Below, one piece after another: positions 18,657 through 27,731 of a DNA stretch of 64,000 bases. The DNA lies in assembly GCF_009827635.1 (NCBI RefSeq), contig NZ_WTYW01000006.1, positions 1-64,000 of the forward strand, in the 5' to 3' direction. The notes below the pieces were generated by a model. It made no database searches, was not told the DNA's origin, and worked only from the letters and a program-made list of their open reading frames with translations. Origin of the DNA: Parapontixanthobacter aurantiacus. Lineage in GTDB: Bacteria > Pseudomonadota > Alphaproteobacteria > Sphingomonadales > Sphingomonadaceae. Position numbers and translations under genes: made by a program. The stretch's first letter is position 1, and every line of letters begins with the position of its first letter.

Positions 18657-18821
18657 GCGCCCAGCGGCGAGCGGCGCGTTAACACTGGACACAAAACGAG
18701 TGCCGAAATGAACCGCCGCGGGTGAAGGCAGTGGCTTCGTGCCGAAATCACGCGCATTGAGCGACTTTCGTAATCTGCTAGTGAAGCTGCTTTCCGATTA
18801 TGCCGCAACGGGAGTCCAGAC

Positions 18822-19070
18822 TTGGAAACCATATGGGATTGGCTGACGATATTTTGCTTCGCCGGCCTCGTCACCTTGATGCTACAGCGTTCGAGCGAAG
18901 AGGTTCTTCGCGACAAGCTATGGCACTACGCTCCTCCAGCGGTCGCTTGTGCCGTCGCCAATTACGTCGGCAACGAGGGAATACACTGGCTGGCGGGCCT
19001 GATCCTCGTCGGAGTCATCATCTACATCTTCAAGGTGCTGAAGGTCGAAATACCGGGCGGTCGATCCTGA
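18822..19070 (+). CDS. Small membrane protein, probable XrtV sorting-system accessory protein
   Basis: The 82-residue product starts at a TTG with METIWDWLTIFCF and has two membrane segments, near residues 6-20 and 57-73, with a conserved-looking VANYVGNEGIHWLAG between them. This matches my memory of the small accessory protein family that occurs with exosortase V in sphingomonads; I cannot check the match. It stands just before the exopolysaccharide genes, while the exosortase itself lies 15 kb away. Confidence 0.65.
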   Translation: METIWDWLTIFCFAGLVTLMLQRSSEEVLRDKLWHYAPPAVACAVANYVGNEGIHWLAGLILVGVIIYIFKVLKVEIPGGRS

Positions 19071-19233
19071 TGGGATGCAGCGGCAATGGGGGTGAAAAAG
19101 ACTTGCTCGACTTCGCTTTCAGTCAGGGCGTCATGCGGCATTAATTAAGAAATGTTATTTCGCTATCGAATTGAGATGCGATTAGGAAAGCTTCGCTAGG
19201 ATCGTCCGAGATCTTCCTCGATGCCAAGGTCTT

Positions 19234-20647
19234 ATGAAAACGGGTGATGTCGTGAACGCCAGCGCCAAACTTACAGTCAACGCACGGCAGATCGTCGAAT
19301 CTTCGGCGTCTGGTCGGCTACCCGCGCGCGAGAAGCGTACGATCCTCTACGTCGTATCGATGCTGCTGGACGTGCTTGCCTTGGTCGGCGGATATATCGT
19401 CGCGACCTCGATGCGCGATCTTGCCTATCTGCAGGCAGCGGATCAGTCCCTCATCGGAATTGCACTTCCGGTGTTCATCATGTTCGCCATCGCGCGCGAG
19501 GTCCAGTCCGAGGAGTCCCTAGAGAGCCGATCGATCGGCACGCGGCGCGCGCTCGGGGCCTTGGGTGCGACGGCACTGGTGATGCTCGGTGCGTTGTTCC
19601 TCTTCAACGTCGACGAGTTTTCCCGCCTGGGGTTCGTCATCACCTTTGCGGTTGCCGCCCTTTTCAGCATCTGCGGCAAGCTGATCCTCGATTTCATTTT
19701 CAAGCGCTGGATGGGCGGGTCGGCGACTGCGACCGTCCTTTTGCTTGACGGGCTCGATGTGCCGGATCGGGGCATCAGGGATGTGATCGACCTGCCGGCG
19801 TGCGACATTAAGCTCAGGCTGAACGATCCGGCTAGCATGGACATCCTGTCGCGCCTGGTCGAGCCGTTCGATCGCGTAATTGTCGCCTGCAAGTACGAAA
19901 ATCGCGGCGACTGGGCGATGTTTTTGCGCAGCCACGACGTGGGGGGGCGAGATTATTCTCGACCGCGACCTGCTTTATGGTGCCGTTTCCATCGGTCAAT
20001 ATGCCGACCACGACACTTTGGTCTTGTCGCGCGGTCCCTTGAGCCTGCCGAACCGCTTGCAGAAGCGCACGTTCGACATCGTCGTTTCGGCCCTCAGCCT
20101 GCTGCTGCTCGCACCGATTTTCGCCATCGTTGCGCTGCTGATCAAGCTGGAATCCAAGGGGCCGGTGTTCTTCAAGCAGACGCGTGTCGGACAGGGCAAC
20201 CGGCAGTTTTCGATCTACAAGTTTCGTTCCATGCGGGTCGAGCGCAGCGATTCAGATGGCAATGTCTCGGCATCGCGGGACGACGATCGTGTCACCCGGA
20301 TCGGCAGGATTATCCGCCGCACGAGCATCGACGAATTGCCGCAATTGCTTAACGTCTTTCTCGGTCAAATGAGTGTCGTCGGGCCGCGGCCCCATGCGCT
20401 CGGCTCGCAGGCCGGCAACAACCTCTTCTGGGAAGTTACCAATCAATACTGGTTGAGACATGCCTTGAAGCCCGGTATCACCGGCCTTGCGCAGGTGCGC
20501 GGATTTCGGGGCGCGACCAACCGGATCGAAGACCTGCAGGATCGTGTGCGGGCGGACATCGAATATCTCGCTACCTGGTCGCTGGCGAACGATATCATCA
20601 TCATTCTGCGCACCTTGCGCGTTGTCGTGCACCAGAACGCGTACTGA
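19234..20647 (+). pseudogene. Polyprenyl-phosphate sugar-1-phosphate transferase, broken by a one-base frameshift
   Basis: The gene encodes the priming enzyme of exopolysaccharide synthesis (WcaJ/ExoY-like), which moves a sugar phosphate from a UDP-sugar to undecaprenyl phosphate. The first part (19234 to about 19947) encodes several membrane helices and a Rossmann-like segment. The reading frame then shifts at a run of seven G at 19941-19947. The rest continues in the next frame to 20647 and holds the complete catalytic domain: KRTFDIVVSAL, FFKQTRVGQGNR, FRSMR, RRTSIDELPQL, VGPRPHA and PGITGLAQVRG. With six G the protein would read through GGEIILDRD as one 470-residue chain. Either the indel is a sequencing error, or the gene is off, or expression is switched by slippage. 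Confidence 0.85.
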
Positions 20648-20673
20648 CGGCCGACTGAACGAGCGAACAACAA

Positions 20674-22182
20674 ATGCGCTATATCGGTATTGTCCTCGTT
20701 ATCGCTTCGTTGCCGGGTTTCTATCTGATCCTGACCTCGCAGCCGCAATTTCGGCGATGGGCATATTTCGCCCTCGGTTTCCTGCCGCTCCTGCTGAGTG
20801 CGCTGAATGTCGACGCAGCCTTCTACAACCTGCCGCGCTGGCTCGGATATACCGATTCCATCTCTTTCAGCCTTCTGGACACGCTGGCGCTCGCCCTGAT
20901 CGCGACGCATCGCAACGTGTTGAAGAATCTGCCGTTCGTCGGCCCGTTTCTCGTCTACATCCTGGCCGTTGCGACCTCGACGTTCTTTGCCGAACAGTTC
21001 ATTCCGGCGACGTTCTATGTCGTACAGCTCATGCGGGTGTTCATCATCTTTCTGGCGGTGGCAGCCGTCGTGAAGGAGCCGGAAGCGGTGAAGATGATCT
21101 GTCTGGGGCTTGCCTGTGGTGCCGTCTACCAAGGCGCGATGGGCATTTATCAGCGACTGACCGGCGTTTTCCAGGTGACCGGCTCCTTCGCGCACCAGAA
21201 CACGCTCGGCTTCATGCTGCACTTCGTGACCATTCCGCTTCTTTCGCTGGTCATGCTGAAGAAGCAGCCCGCGATATATCTCTGGGCAATTGCCGCCGGC
21301 ACGATTGCCGTCTCCCTGTCAGCCTCGCGTGGGTCGATCGCCTTCGTTGCGATGGGCGTCGTCCTGCTGTTTGCCCTCTCGCTCATCCGTCAGTCGACAT
21401 CGCGAAAATACGGCATCATCGGAGGGGTCGCCGTCCTTGCCGTCGTCGTATCGCCGATCGTCGTAGCCGGTCTCGACAAGCGTTACGAGACCTTGGACGA
21501 AGGAAGCTATGACGAGCGCGCTGCCTTCGAAAGCGCCGCGACCATGATGCTTCAGGAAAATCCGATGGGCGTCGGCGCGAACCAGTATCCGCTCGCTGCG
21601 AACTTGCTGGGTTATTCGGACCGTGCCGGCGTCATCTGGGCGTATGGCAGTCGCAGCGCGAACGTTCATCACATGTATCTGCTGATGGGGGCCGAGACGG
21701 GATGGGGGGGAATGCTGTCCTTCAGCTTCCTTCTGTTCTGGATAATCGTTCGCGGGCTTGCCTTTGCGTTACGCAATCGACGCGACCCTATCGGAGATCT
21801 CGTGCTGGGATTCACGGTGACCATGATCGTCATCGCGATCCACGGCTTCTACGAGTGGATCTTCGTCACCTACGAAGTGCAAACGATCTTCGCAGTGGCA
21901 CTCGGCATTATTGCCGGGTCGATCCGCCTCGCCAATAGCGGCAAGATTTCGACGATGCTGGCCGAACAGCGGGCGGCAGCCGGGGAAGTCGAGGAAGGCG
22001 AAGAGGCGAACGGCTCGACAGGGGCGGGCGCCCCGGGACTTGCAGGAACGTCCGGTCTGGGTCGCCCCGGAAAGGCACAGCCCGTGCTTCCCCTCGCGGC
22101 GGCGCGAAAGCCGGAAAAAGCAAAGGATCGGGGCATCAAGGGCGTGATGCTGTCTCCCCCGCCGTCACGCTCGACGAAATGA
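20674..22182 (+). CDS. O-antigen ligase/Wzy-like polysaccharide polymerase
   Basis: The 502-residue product has about 11-12 membrane helices and the large periplasmic loop region of the Wzy/WaaL family (SFAHQNTLGFML near residue 170 and SASRGSIAFVAMG near residue 215). It likely joins repeat units of the exopolysaccharide in the periplasm. The last 70 residues are soluble, rich in Ala, Gly and Glu, and end in a basic tail, which is unusual for the family. It lies 26 bases after the priming transferase, in the same operon. Confidence 0.88.
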   Translation: MRYIGIVLVIASLPGFYLILTSQPQFRRWAYFALGFLPLLLSALNVDAAFYNLPRWLGYTDSISFSLLDTLALALIATHRNVLKNLPFVGPFLVYILAVATSTFFAEQFIPATFYVVQLMRVFIIFLAVAAVVKEPEAVKMICLGLACGAVYQGAMGIYQRLTGVFQVTGSFAHQNTLGFMLHFVTIPLLSLVMLKKQPAIYLWAIAAGTIAVSLSASRGSIAFVAMGVVLLFALSLIRQSTSRKYGIIGGVAVLAVVVSPIVVAGLDKRYETLDEGSYDERAAFESAATMMLQENPMGVGANQYPLAANLLGYSDRAGVIWAYGSRSANVHHMYLLMGAETGWGGMLSFSFLLFWIIVRGLAFALRNRRDPIGDLVLGFTVTMIVIAIHGFYEWIFVTYEVQTIFAVALGIIAGSIRLANSGKISTMLAEQRAAAGEVEEGEEANGSTGAGAPGLAGTSGLGRPGKAQPVLPLAAARKPEKAKDRGIKGVMLSPPPSRSTK

Positions 22183-22282
22183 CAGGTGGACCGAGCCGGT
22201 TGGCACTTATCCTTTATTCACATTTCCCCGGCTTCGTGCCAATTCACTCACCTGCGATCCTCGTGCACCGGACTCCCTTTCA

Positions 22283-23497
22283 ATGACCATCGGCTATCTG
22301 ACGAGCCAGTATCCCGCGGCGTCGCATACCTTCATTCGTCGCGAGATTGCCGCGTTGCGGTCCGAGGGCATCGACATCCTGACATTCTCGGTCAGGCCGG
22401 GCCAGATCGAAACCGGAGAGACCGTTCCATCCATCCTCGGGCAAGCGAAGTCGCGTATCGTCTTGCGCGTCATCCGCTCGCTTGTGCTCTCGCCCGTTCG
22501 CTCTTTGCGGACCTTCGTCGTTTCGCAGCAGCATCGCGTGCCGGGCCTGAAGGAATGGGTGTGGAGCATCTTTCACTTCATCGAGGCGCTCGTCCTGGCA
22601 GACATGCTACGCGAGGCGAAAGTGGAGCGATTGCATTCGCACTTCGCGAACAGCGGCGCGACCGTCGGCCTCTTGGCGGCACATTTCGTCGGCATTCCTT
22701 GGAGCCTGATGCTGCACGGCATCTCCGAGACGGACTATCCGATGGGAGGCCTTCTCGCCGACAAGATCGAACGCGCTGACTTCGTGGCTGCGGCAAGCTC
22801 CTTCATGCGCGCGCAGGGGATGAGAATTACCTCGCTGCAAAACTGGAACAAGTTCACGATTGTGCGCTGCGGCGTCGAACTTCCGCCGAAGCCGCCATTG
22901 CCTTCCGGTCCTGTTCGCAATTTCTGCACTGTCGGACGATTGTCCGCCGAAAAGGGATATTTCGGCCTGTTCAAAGCGCTTGCTTCGATGAAGCGGAGAG
23001 GGCTCGATCCAACTTTGACCATTGTCGGCGATGGCCCGCTCAGCAGGGATATAAGCCGTCAGATTGCGGAATTCGGACTGACGGACTGCGTGACCCTCCG
23101 TGGCGCGCTACCGGAACAGGAAGCGCTCGAAGAGATCGGCAAGGCCGATGCGTTCGTCCTGCCGAGCCTAATGGAAGGCCTGCCTGTCGTCCTGATGGAA
23201 GCCATGGCCGCGGGAAAACCGTCCATTGCAGCTTGTGTCGCGGGAATACCCGAACTCATCGAGCATGGCGAAACCGGATTGCTCTTCGAAGTCTCCAACT
23301 GGGACGATCTCGAAAGGCAGATGACGGCGGTGATGGAACAGCCGGATTTGTGCGAAAGGCTTTCCGCGAATGGCCGTTTCAAGGTCGAACAGGAGTTTGC
23401 CATCGAACGTGCCGTTCAACCGCTTCTAGCGCTGTTCGACCAGAAGAAGGCCCTGTCACACGCCGAGCAGGCGCAACTGGCTCAAATTCAGTCGTAA
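22283..23497 (+). CDS. GT4 family glycosyltransferase
   Basis: The 404-residue product has the two Rossmann domains of GT-B enzymes. The C-terminal domain carries VGRLSAEKGYFGLFKAL, and the EX7E signature in SLMEGLPVVLMEAMA near residue 300, followed by GIPELIEHGETGLLF. It should add a sugar from a nucleotide donor to the lipid-linked oligosaccharide on the cytoplasmic side. Its 3' end overlaps that of the convergent kinase gene by ten bases. Confidence 0.9.
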   Translation: MTIGYLTSQYPAASHTFIRREIAALRSEGIDILTFSVRPGQIETGETVPSILGQAKSRIVLRVIRSLVLSPVRSLRTFVVSQQHRVPGLKEWVWSIFHFIEALVLADMLREAKVERLHSHFANSGATVGLLAAHFVGIPWSLMLHGISETDYPMGGLLADKIERADFVAAASSFMRAQGMRITSLQNWNKFTIVRCGVELPPKPPLPSGPVRNFCTVGRLSAEKGYFGLFKALASMKRRGLDPTLTIVGDGPLSRDISRQIAEFGLTDCVTLRGALPEQEALEEIGKADAFVLPSLMEGLPVVLMEAMAAGKPSIAACVAGIPELIEHGETGLLFEVSNWDDLERQMTAVMEQPDLCERLSANGRFKVEQEFAIERAVQPLLALFDQKKALSHAEQAQLAQIQS

Positions 23498-24267
23498 TAA
23501 CGGCTGTAGGTCTTGGACGACGTATAGCCGTAACTGTCGGCCAGTCCGCCCTTGTAGCGGTTTAGAACGGTGCCGATGCATGGCGCAGGGCGAAGCATTT
23601 CCATACTGTCGCGCAATTGCCGCTCCGTCGTTTTGCCGCTGTGCACGACCATGAGATAAGCATCCAGCTGTTCCATGGTCAGCATCGTATCGTCATTGGC
23701 AAAGACCGGCGGCAAGTCGACAAGGACGATGCTTTTCTCCGCTTCAGCGCGCAGCTGTCGCATCAGTTCGGCATAGTTCTCGCTGGCGAGCAGGCTGCTC
23801 GAATCCCCGGAAACCGGCATCGTCGGCAGAATGGCTAGCGGAAACTCTTCCGTCCGGATCGCAATGTCGCGAATGCTGCCGACCTTTCCTTCGAGGAAAT
23901 CGCCGATGCCCCGTTGGACCTCAAGACCGAGATCCTGCGCGATCGAGCCACGACGCAGATCGAGATCGACGAGCAGAACGGGCGTGTCGTTTAGGCGAGC
24001 AATCGCGCCGGCCAGATTGAGAGACAGGCACGACTTGCCTGCGGTCGGCGCCGGCGAGGTAATGCCCACCATGCGCAGATTATGCGCGTATAGCTGCTTC
24101 GTGAACTTCGTCCGCATCAAATTGAACGGACGCGAGCGTATGTCCCGGCTATCGAGGCTTACGATCTTATGTTCCTCCAGCACCGCCGCATCGGGCGTGA
24201 AGGTCGGGAGGGCGGTGTAGTCCAGCAAGGCTTCGCGCGGCGTGGTCATGGGATCGGCTTCGGCCAT
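23488..24267 (-). CDS. Bacterial tyrosine kinase (CpsD/CapB-like, BY-kinase)
   Basis: The 259-residue cytoplasmic protein has a P-loop (SPAPTAGKS near residue 75), a Walker A' motif (VLLVDLDLRRGS) and a Walker B motif (IVLVDLPPV). The C-terminus is rich in tyrosine (YGYTSSKTYSRYYD), the usual autophosphorylation cluster. It should cycle with the Wzz protein encoded 16 bases upstream to control chain length and export. The ATG at 24267 is chosen because AGGAA precedes it; the frame stays open upstream only by chance. Confidence 0.92.
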   Translation of the reverse strand: MAEADPMTTPREALLDYTALPTFTPDAAVLEEHKIVSLDSRDIRSRPFNLMRTKFTKQLYAHNLRMVGITSPAPTAGKSCLSLNLAGAIARLNDTPVLLVDLDLRRGSIAQDLGLEVQRGIGDFLEGKVGSIRDIAIRTEEFPLAILPTMPVSGDSSSLLASENYAELMRQLRAEAEKSIVLVDLPPVFANDDTMLTMEQLDAYLMVVHSGKTTERQLRDSMEMLRPAPCIGTVLNRYKGGLADSYGYTSSKTYSRYYD

Positions 24268-24283
24268 CTCTGTTGTTCCTGTC

Positions 24284-25726
24284 TTATCGTCGACCGGCGA
24301 GACCGGGAATGAAGCGTCTTGCGCCCCGTTGTTTCGGCGTCTTGCGCTTTTCGATGACCGGTACGACGGCCATTGGGTTCTGACCCGTAATTCCGAGCAG
24401 CGCGTCGGGGCCACGGATCGGGCGCATGATGAACTCGACCGCCAGCGCCAGCACACCGCCAAGCGCAAGGCCCGCACCGACGCAGATGGCGAAGATAAGC
24501 AGTCGGTCCGGCCAGATCGGCGTATCGGGGATGATCGGAGCCTCGACCAGCGTGAGGCGTTCCGCAATCTGCTCGTCCTCGGCTTTAACCCCGGCCCGAG
24601 CAGCGGTCAGGCGCTGTTGCACGTCCTGATATTGCGAGTTGAGGCCGGAAAGGTTCTGCTGAAGCGCCGACAGTTCCTGCTGCACGACGGGCGCCCTCGA
24701 CTGAGCGGCCAGGCGGGCATTGAGTTGGGCCTGCTCCTGCGCCTTTGCCGCCTGAAGCGCAGAGATCTGTCGATTGTTGAACGCGATCTGGTCGTCGATC
24801 GCTTCGAAGGGCAGGTTGGAAACATTTTGCCGGGCAAGCTCGCGTGCTTCGGCAAGGCGCTGCTTTGCGCGAACGACGTCGGGATGGTTCTCGGTGTAGA
24901 TTGCACGTGCACTTGCGAGCGCGGCTTCCGCCGACAATACGCCGGGATCGCGCTGATCGGACGACAGTGCGCGATTGCGCTGAATGACGAGATTGGCGTT
25001 GTCGCGCTGCAGCGAGGCGATCTGCACGTCGTAACTGCCGCCACCGCCGCTAACGACCGGTCCGTTCGAAAGAACCTGACCGTTGCGCATGGTAACGCCG
25101 GCAATCTGACTTTGGACGGCGTCGATCCGTTCCTGCAGTTCGGCGGCCTGATCTGAGAGGAACTGGACTGTATTGGTCGCCTGCTCGACATTGCCGGTCG
25201 CGTCGAGCTCCAGAATGCTATCCATCAAGTCCTGGGTCACGGCCTGTGCGGGCGCAGCCTCGGAATACTGGAAGCTCAGGCGATAGGCGATCGTGCGTTC
25301 GTCGCGTCCGGAAGCGACCTCGGCCGTCGTGGGTACGAGCGCGATATTGTCGCGCATCGTCGAGATCACATCGGAAAGCGGCTGCGACTGGCGCGCCTCG
25401 GTATACAGCCGATGCCGTTCGATGAGCGAGACCAGGTTCGGTCTGCTGATCACTTCTTCGCGGATGCGGGCGATACGCCGGTCGACGACCTCGTTGTTGA
25501 GGTCGGCGAAGACTTCCCCCTGCACCTGCGGCGACTGAACGACCATCAAGGCGGACGACTGATAGACCGGCTTGATGAGAAGGGTCGCTGCGACAGCGGC
25601 TATCAGACCGAGGATCAACGGAACTATGATCCACCACTTACGGTCCCACAGGATCGTCGGGATCTGCGAGAAGAAACTTCCGATCCCCGCTCCGGCCGGC
25701 TCATCCGATCCAGGCATTGTGCTCAC
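24284..25726 (-). CDS. Wzz/GumC-like polysaccharide co-polymerase
   Basis: The 480-residue protein has a transmembrane helix near residues 30-52 (WWIIVPLILGLIAAVAATLL), a long periplasmic region with coiled coils near residues 175-260 and 300-400, and a second helix near residues 415-440. The end is basic and likely faces the cytoplasm. This matches inner-membrane chain-length determinants of exosortase-linked polysaccharide loci. It starts with GTG overlapping the stop of the beta-barrel gene by four bases. Confidence 0.92.
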   Translation of the reverse strand: MSTMPGSDEPAGAGIGSFFSQIPTILWDRKWWIIVPLILGLIAAVAATLLIKPVYQSSALMVVQSPQVQGEVFADLNNEVVDRRIARIREEVISRPNLVSLIERHRLYTEARQSQPLSDVISTMRDNIALVPTTAEVASGRDERTIAYRLSFQYSEAAPAQAVTQDLMDSILELDATGNVEQATNTVQFLSDQAAELQERIDAVQSQIAGVTMRNGQVLSNGPVVSGGGGSYDVQIASLQRDNANLVIQRNRALSSDQRDPGVLSAEAALASARAIYTENHPDVVRAKQRLAEARELARQNVSNLPFEAIDDQIAFNNRQISALQAAKAQEQAQLNARLAAQSRAPVVQQELSALQQNLSGLNSQYQDVQQRLTAARAGVKAEDEQIAERLTLVEAPIIPDTPIWPDRLLIFAICVGAGLALGGVLALAVEFIMRPIRGPDALLGITGQNPMAVVPVIEKRKTPKQRGARRFIPGLAGRR

Positions 25727-27054
25727 GAAATTTCTCCGAAAAGATAGCTTATGCCGATCTCGAACAGGAGATTGGGATCGCGGTTGGTGCCAAAGTTGGA
25801 ACTGCTGTCCGACACACCGGCAGTCAGGAAGGCGGACAGGCGGTTTCCGAAATAGGTCCGGTAGCGCGCCTGGGCACCATAGACTTCGGAATCGACCGGC
25901 AGGTCTTCGACGAGTTGGACATTACCAAGCCGGCTGGCGCGGCCATAGCGCGCATTGACCGAAATGGAATCCCGTTCGCTCAAGGCGCGGCTGTAATTGA
26001 CGCCAACGGTCGTCGAATTGCTCAATCCGCCAAAGGTTGTCGGACGCGCACTGCGCGAACCGTTGATGCACAGGTTCGTGCGTGCTCCGCGGTTGCAGAA
26101 CGACCCATTGAAGGCGAAGCTCGTGTTGGAGAAAGTTTCTCCGGTCGCCGTGTTGACCCACGAAAACGATGCGCCGGCCTGAAGCGTAAGGCTCTGCGTC
26201 GGGCTGAGTTGCTGTGAGATACCGATGAGCGGGCTGACGTAATAGGCATCGCCGACCGAAGTGCCGACACGTTCGACGCGCGAGGCATCGATGTTCGTCT
26301 GCAGATTGCGACGCGGCGACAGCTGGTGCGCCCAGCTGAAGAAGGCGCCGGCCTGCCGATAGTCGAATGCATCGATGCGGGCGGTGGATCGCTCCGATGC
26401 CCTGATGCCGACGGCGAAACTGTCTCGTGGCGAAAGGATATGGCGGATCGATGCGCTCGCGCTCAGCGATTCCGAGCGAGTACCAAGTCCGGCCAGGGTC
26501 GGGTCGGAGAAATCGACAAGCGGGAACTCGCCCGGATCGAGACCGGCATCGACGCCGATATTGCCATCGTCGATGCCAAGTTCAGGACCGAGGTCGTCCG
26601 TGTCCACGAATTCGTCTGTCGGATCGTCGAAGCCGACAAGTCCGCCGCGGATAAAATCCTGCGCCCGATTGCGGCTCGAGCGAAAGCCCACGGTCGCGTT
26701 GAGCGAGGTCCGCTCGTTCAGCCGCGTCGCACCGCCGCCGGTGATGTAATAGGCATCCTGAGTGCCGTATCGCTCGCTATATTGCTCGAACCGGATGTCG
26801 CCAGCGATGCGAAATGTCGTGCGCTCGTCTTGATAATAGAGCGACGGTTCGATCTCGATCGTTCCCCGCAGTGCGGTCGTGTCGTCACCGTCGCGCAGAA
26901 AGGCGTTTGTTTCCGCGCCTGCACCGGCAGATACGCGGACCTGCGTTTCCACCTGCGCTTGCGCAGCGGAAGGCATGACGAAGAACGCTGCCGTCCCGGT
27001 GAAGAGGGCAGTCGCGCAACGTGCGCGTATCGTGGCGGTGCGTCCGGCAATCAT
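25723..27054 (-). CDS. Outer-membrane beta-barrel protein of the polysaccharide export operon
   Basis: The 443-residue product has a signal peptide ending in SAAQA, then many alternating amphipathic strands with charged turns and a terminal FGEIS after the strand GISYLF. It fits a porin-like outer-membrane barrel, similar to proteins found in PEP-CTERM/exosortase polysaccharide clusters. It sits between wza-like and wzz-like genes with four-base overlaps on both sides, so it is made together with them. A role as export pore or polymer-modifying partner is inferred from position alone. Confidence 0.8.
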   Translation of the reverse strand: MIAGRTATIRARCATALFTGTAAFFVMPSAAQAQVETQVRVSAGAGAETNAFLRDGDDTTALRGTIEIEPSLYYQDERTTFRIAGDIRFEQYSERYGTQDAYYITGGGATRLNERTSLNATVGFRSSRNRAQDFIRGGLVGFDDPTDEFVDTDDLGPELGIDDGNIGVDAGLDPGEFPLVDFSDPTLAGLGTRSESLSASASIRHILSPRDSFAVGIRASERSTARIDAFDYRQAGAFFSWAHQLSPRRNLQTNIDASRVERVGTSVGDAYYVSPLIGISQQLSPTQSLTLQAGASFSWVNTATGETFSNTSFAFNGSFCNRGARTNLCINGSRSARPTTFGGLSNSTTVGVNYSRALSERDSISVNARYGRASRLGNVQLVEDLPVDSEVYGAQARYRTYFGNRLSAFLTAGVSDSSSNFGTNRDPNLLFEIGISYLFGEIS

Positions 27055-27665
27055 GGGACGATCACCGTATCGCCGCTTTCAATCCGAACGAGATTGGAAT
27101 TGGAAACATCGCTTCTGCTGACGCTACCTTTCAGCAAGCCACCCATCCGCACACGGATCGGGCGCAATTCGTCGCCGAACTTGCGAATGATGACGATGTT
27201 GTTGACGTCGGCGAACTCGTTCGGCCCGCCAGCAAGGCTCAAGGCTTCGAGCGCATTCACGTAGCGACCCGGTTGGAAGTTGCCAGGCGAGTTGACCCGG
27301 CCAATGACCGAGAATTGCATTCCGACCGGAGAGACGGAAATGGTGACCTGCGGGACTTCACCGCGATACTGGTCGCTCAGTCCTTCGCGGATCCGCTCTT
27401 CGAGTTCGCTGGGAAGCAGGCCGCGCACGTTCAACTGACCGATCAGGGGAAACGCAATCGTCCCGTCGGGCAGAACGTTCACGTTGCGCTGCAGGCGTTC
27501 CTCGCCCCAGACGTAGATTTCCAGCACGTCGCCCGGATTAATCCGGTAATCGGCAAGCTGGCCGCTCTGATCCGCGTCCTGTGCCATCGCCGGCACTGTC
27601 GGCAGGCCAACCGAGAGGCCGGCAGCCGTCAACGCAATAATCACTTTTTTCGTCCAAAGCTTCAT
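27051..27665 (-). CDS. Wza/KpsD-type polysaccharide export protein
   Basis: The 204-residue secreted protein has a signal peptide ending in AMAQ, the Poly_export domain (LADYRINPGDVLEIYVWGEE near residues 38-57, LPDGTIAFPLIG), and one SLBB domain (VIGRVNSPGNF). It lacks the C-terminal helical barrel of E. coli Wza, so the outer-membrane channel may need the neighbouring beta-barrel protein. The start at 27665 is preferred because AGAGG lies upstream and the signal peptide follows. It is the first gene of an operon of four: export protein, barrel, Wzz, kinase. Confidence 0.92.
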   Translation of the reverse strand: MKLWTKKVIIALTAAGLSVGLPTVPAMAQDADQSGQLADYRINPGDVLEIYVWGEERLQRNVNVLPDGTIAFPLIGQLNVRGLLPSELEERIREGLSDQYRGEVPQVTISVSPVGMQFSVIGRVNSPGNFQPGRYVNALEALSLAGGPNEFADVNNIVIIRKFGDELRPIRVRMGGLLKGSVSRSDVSNSNLVRIESGDTVIVP

Positions 27666-27731
27666 TAGATAACCTCTGCCCAATGCATTTGGGCCTTGTT
27701 CCCGGGTAATTCCGGCATAGTAAGACAGAAG

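Noticed and set aside
19141-19160. TTAATTAAGAAATGTTAT, considered as another CtrA site before the sugar transferase
   Set aside because: The spacing is six, not seven, and the second half has a mismatch.
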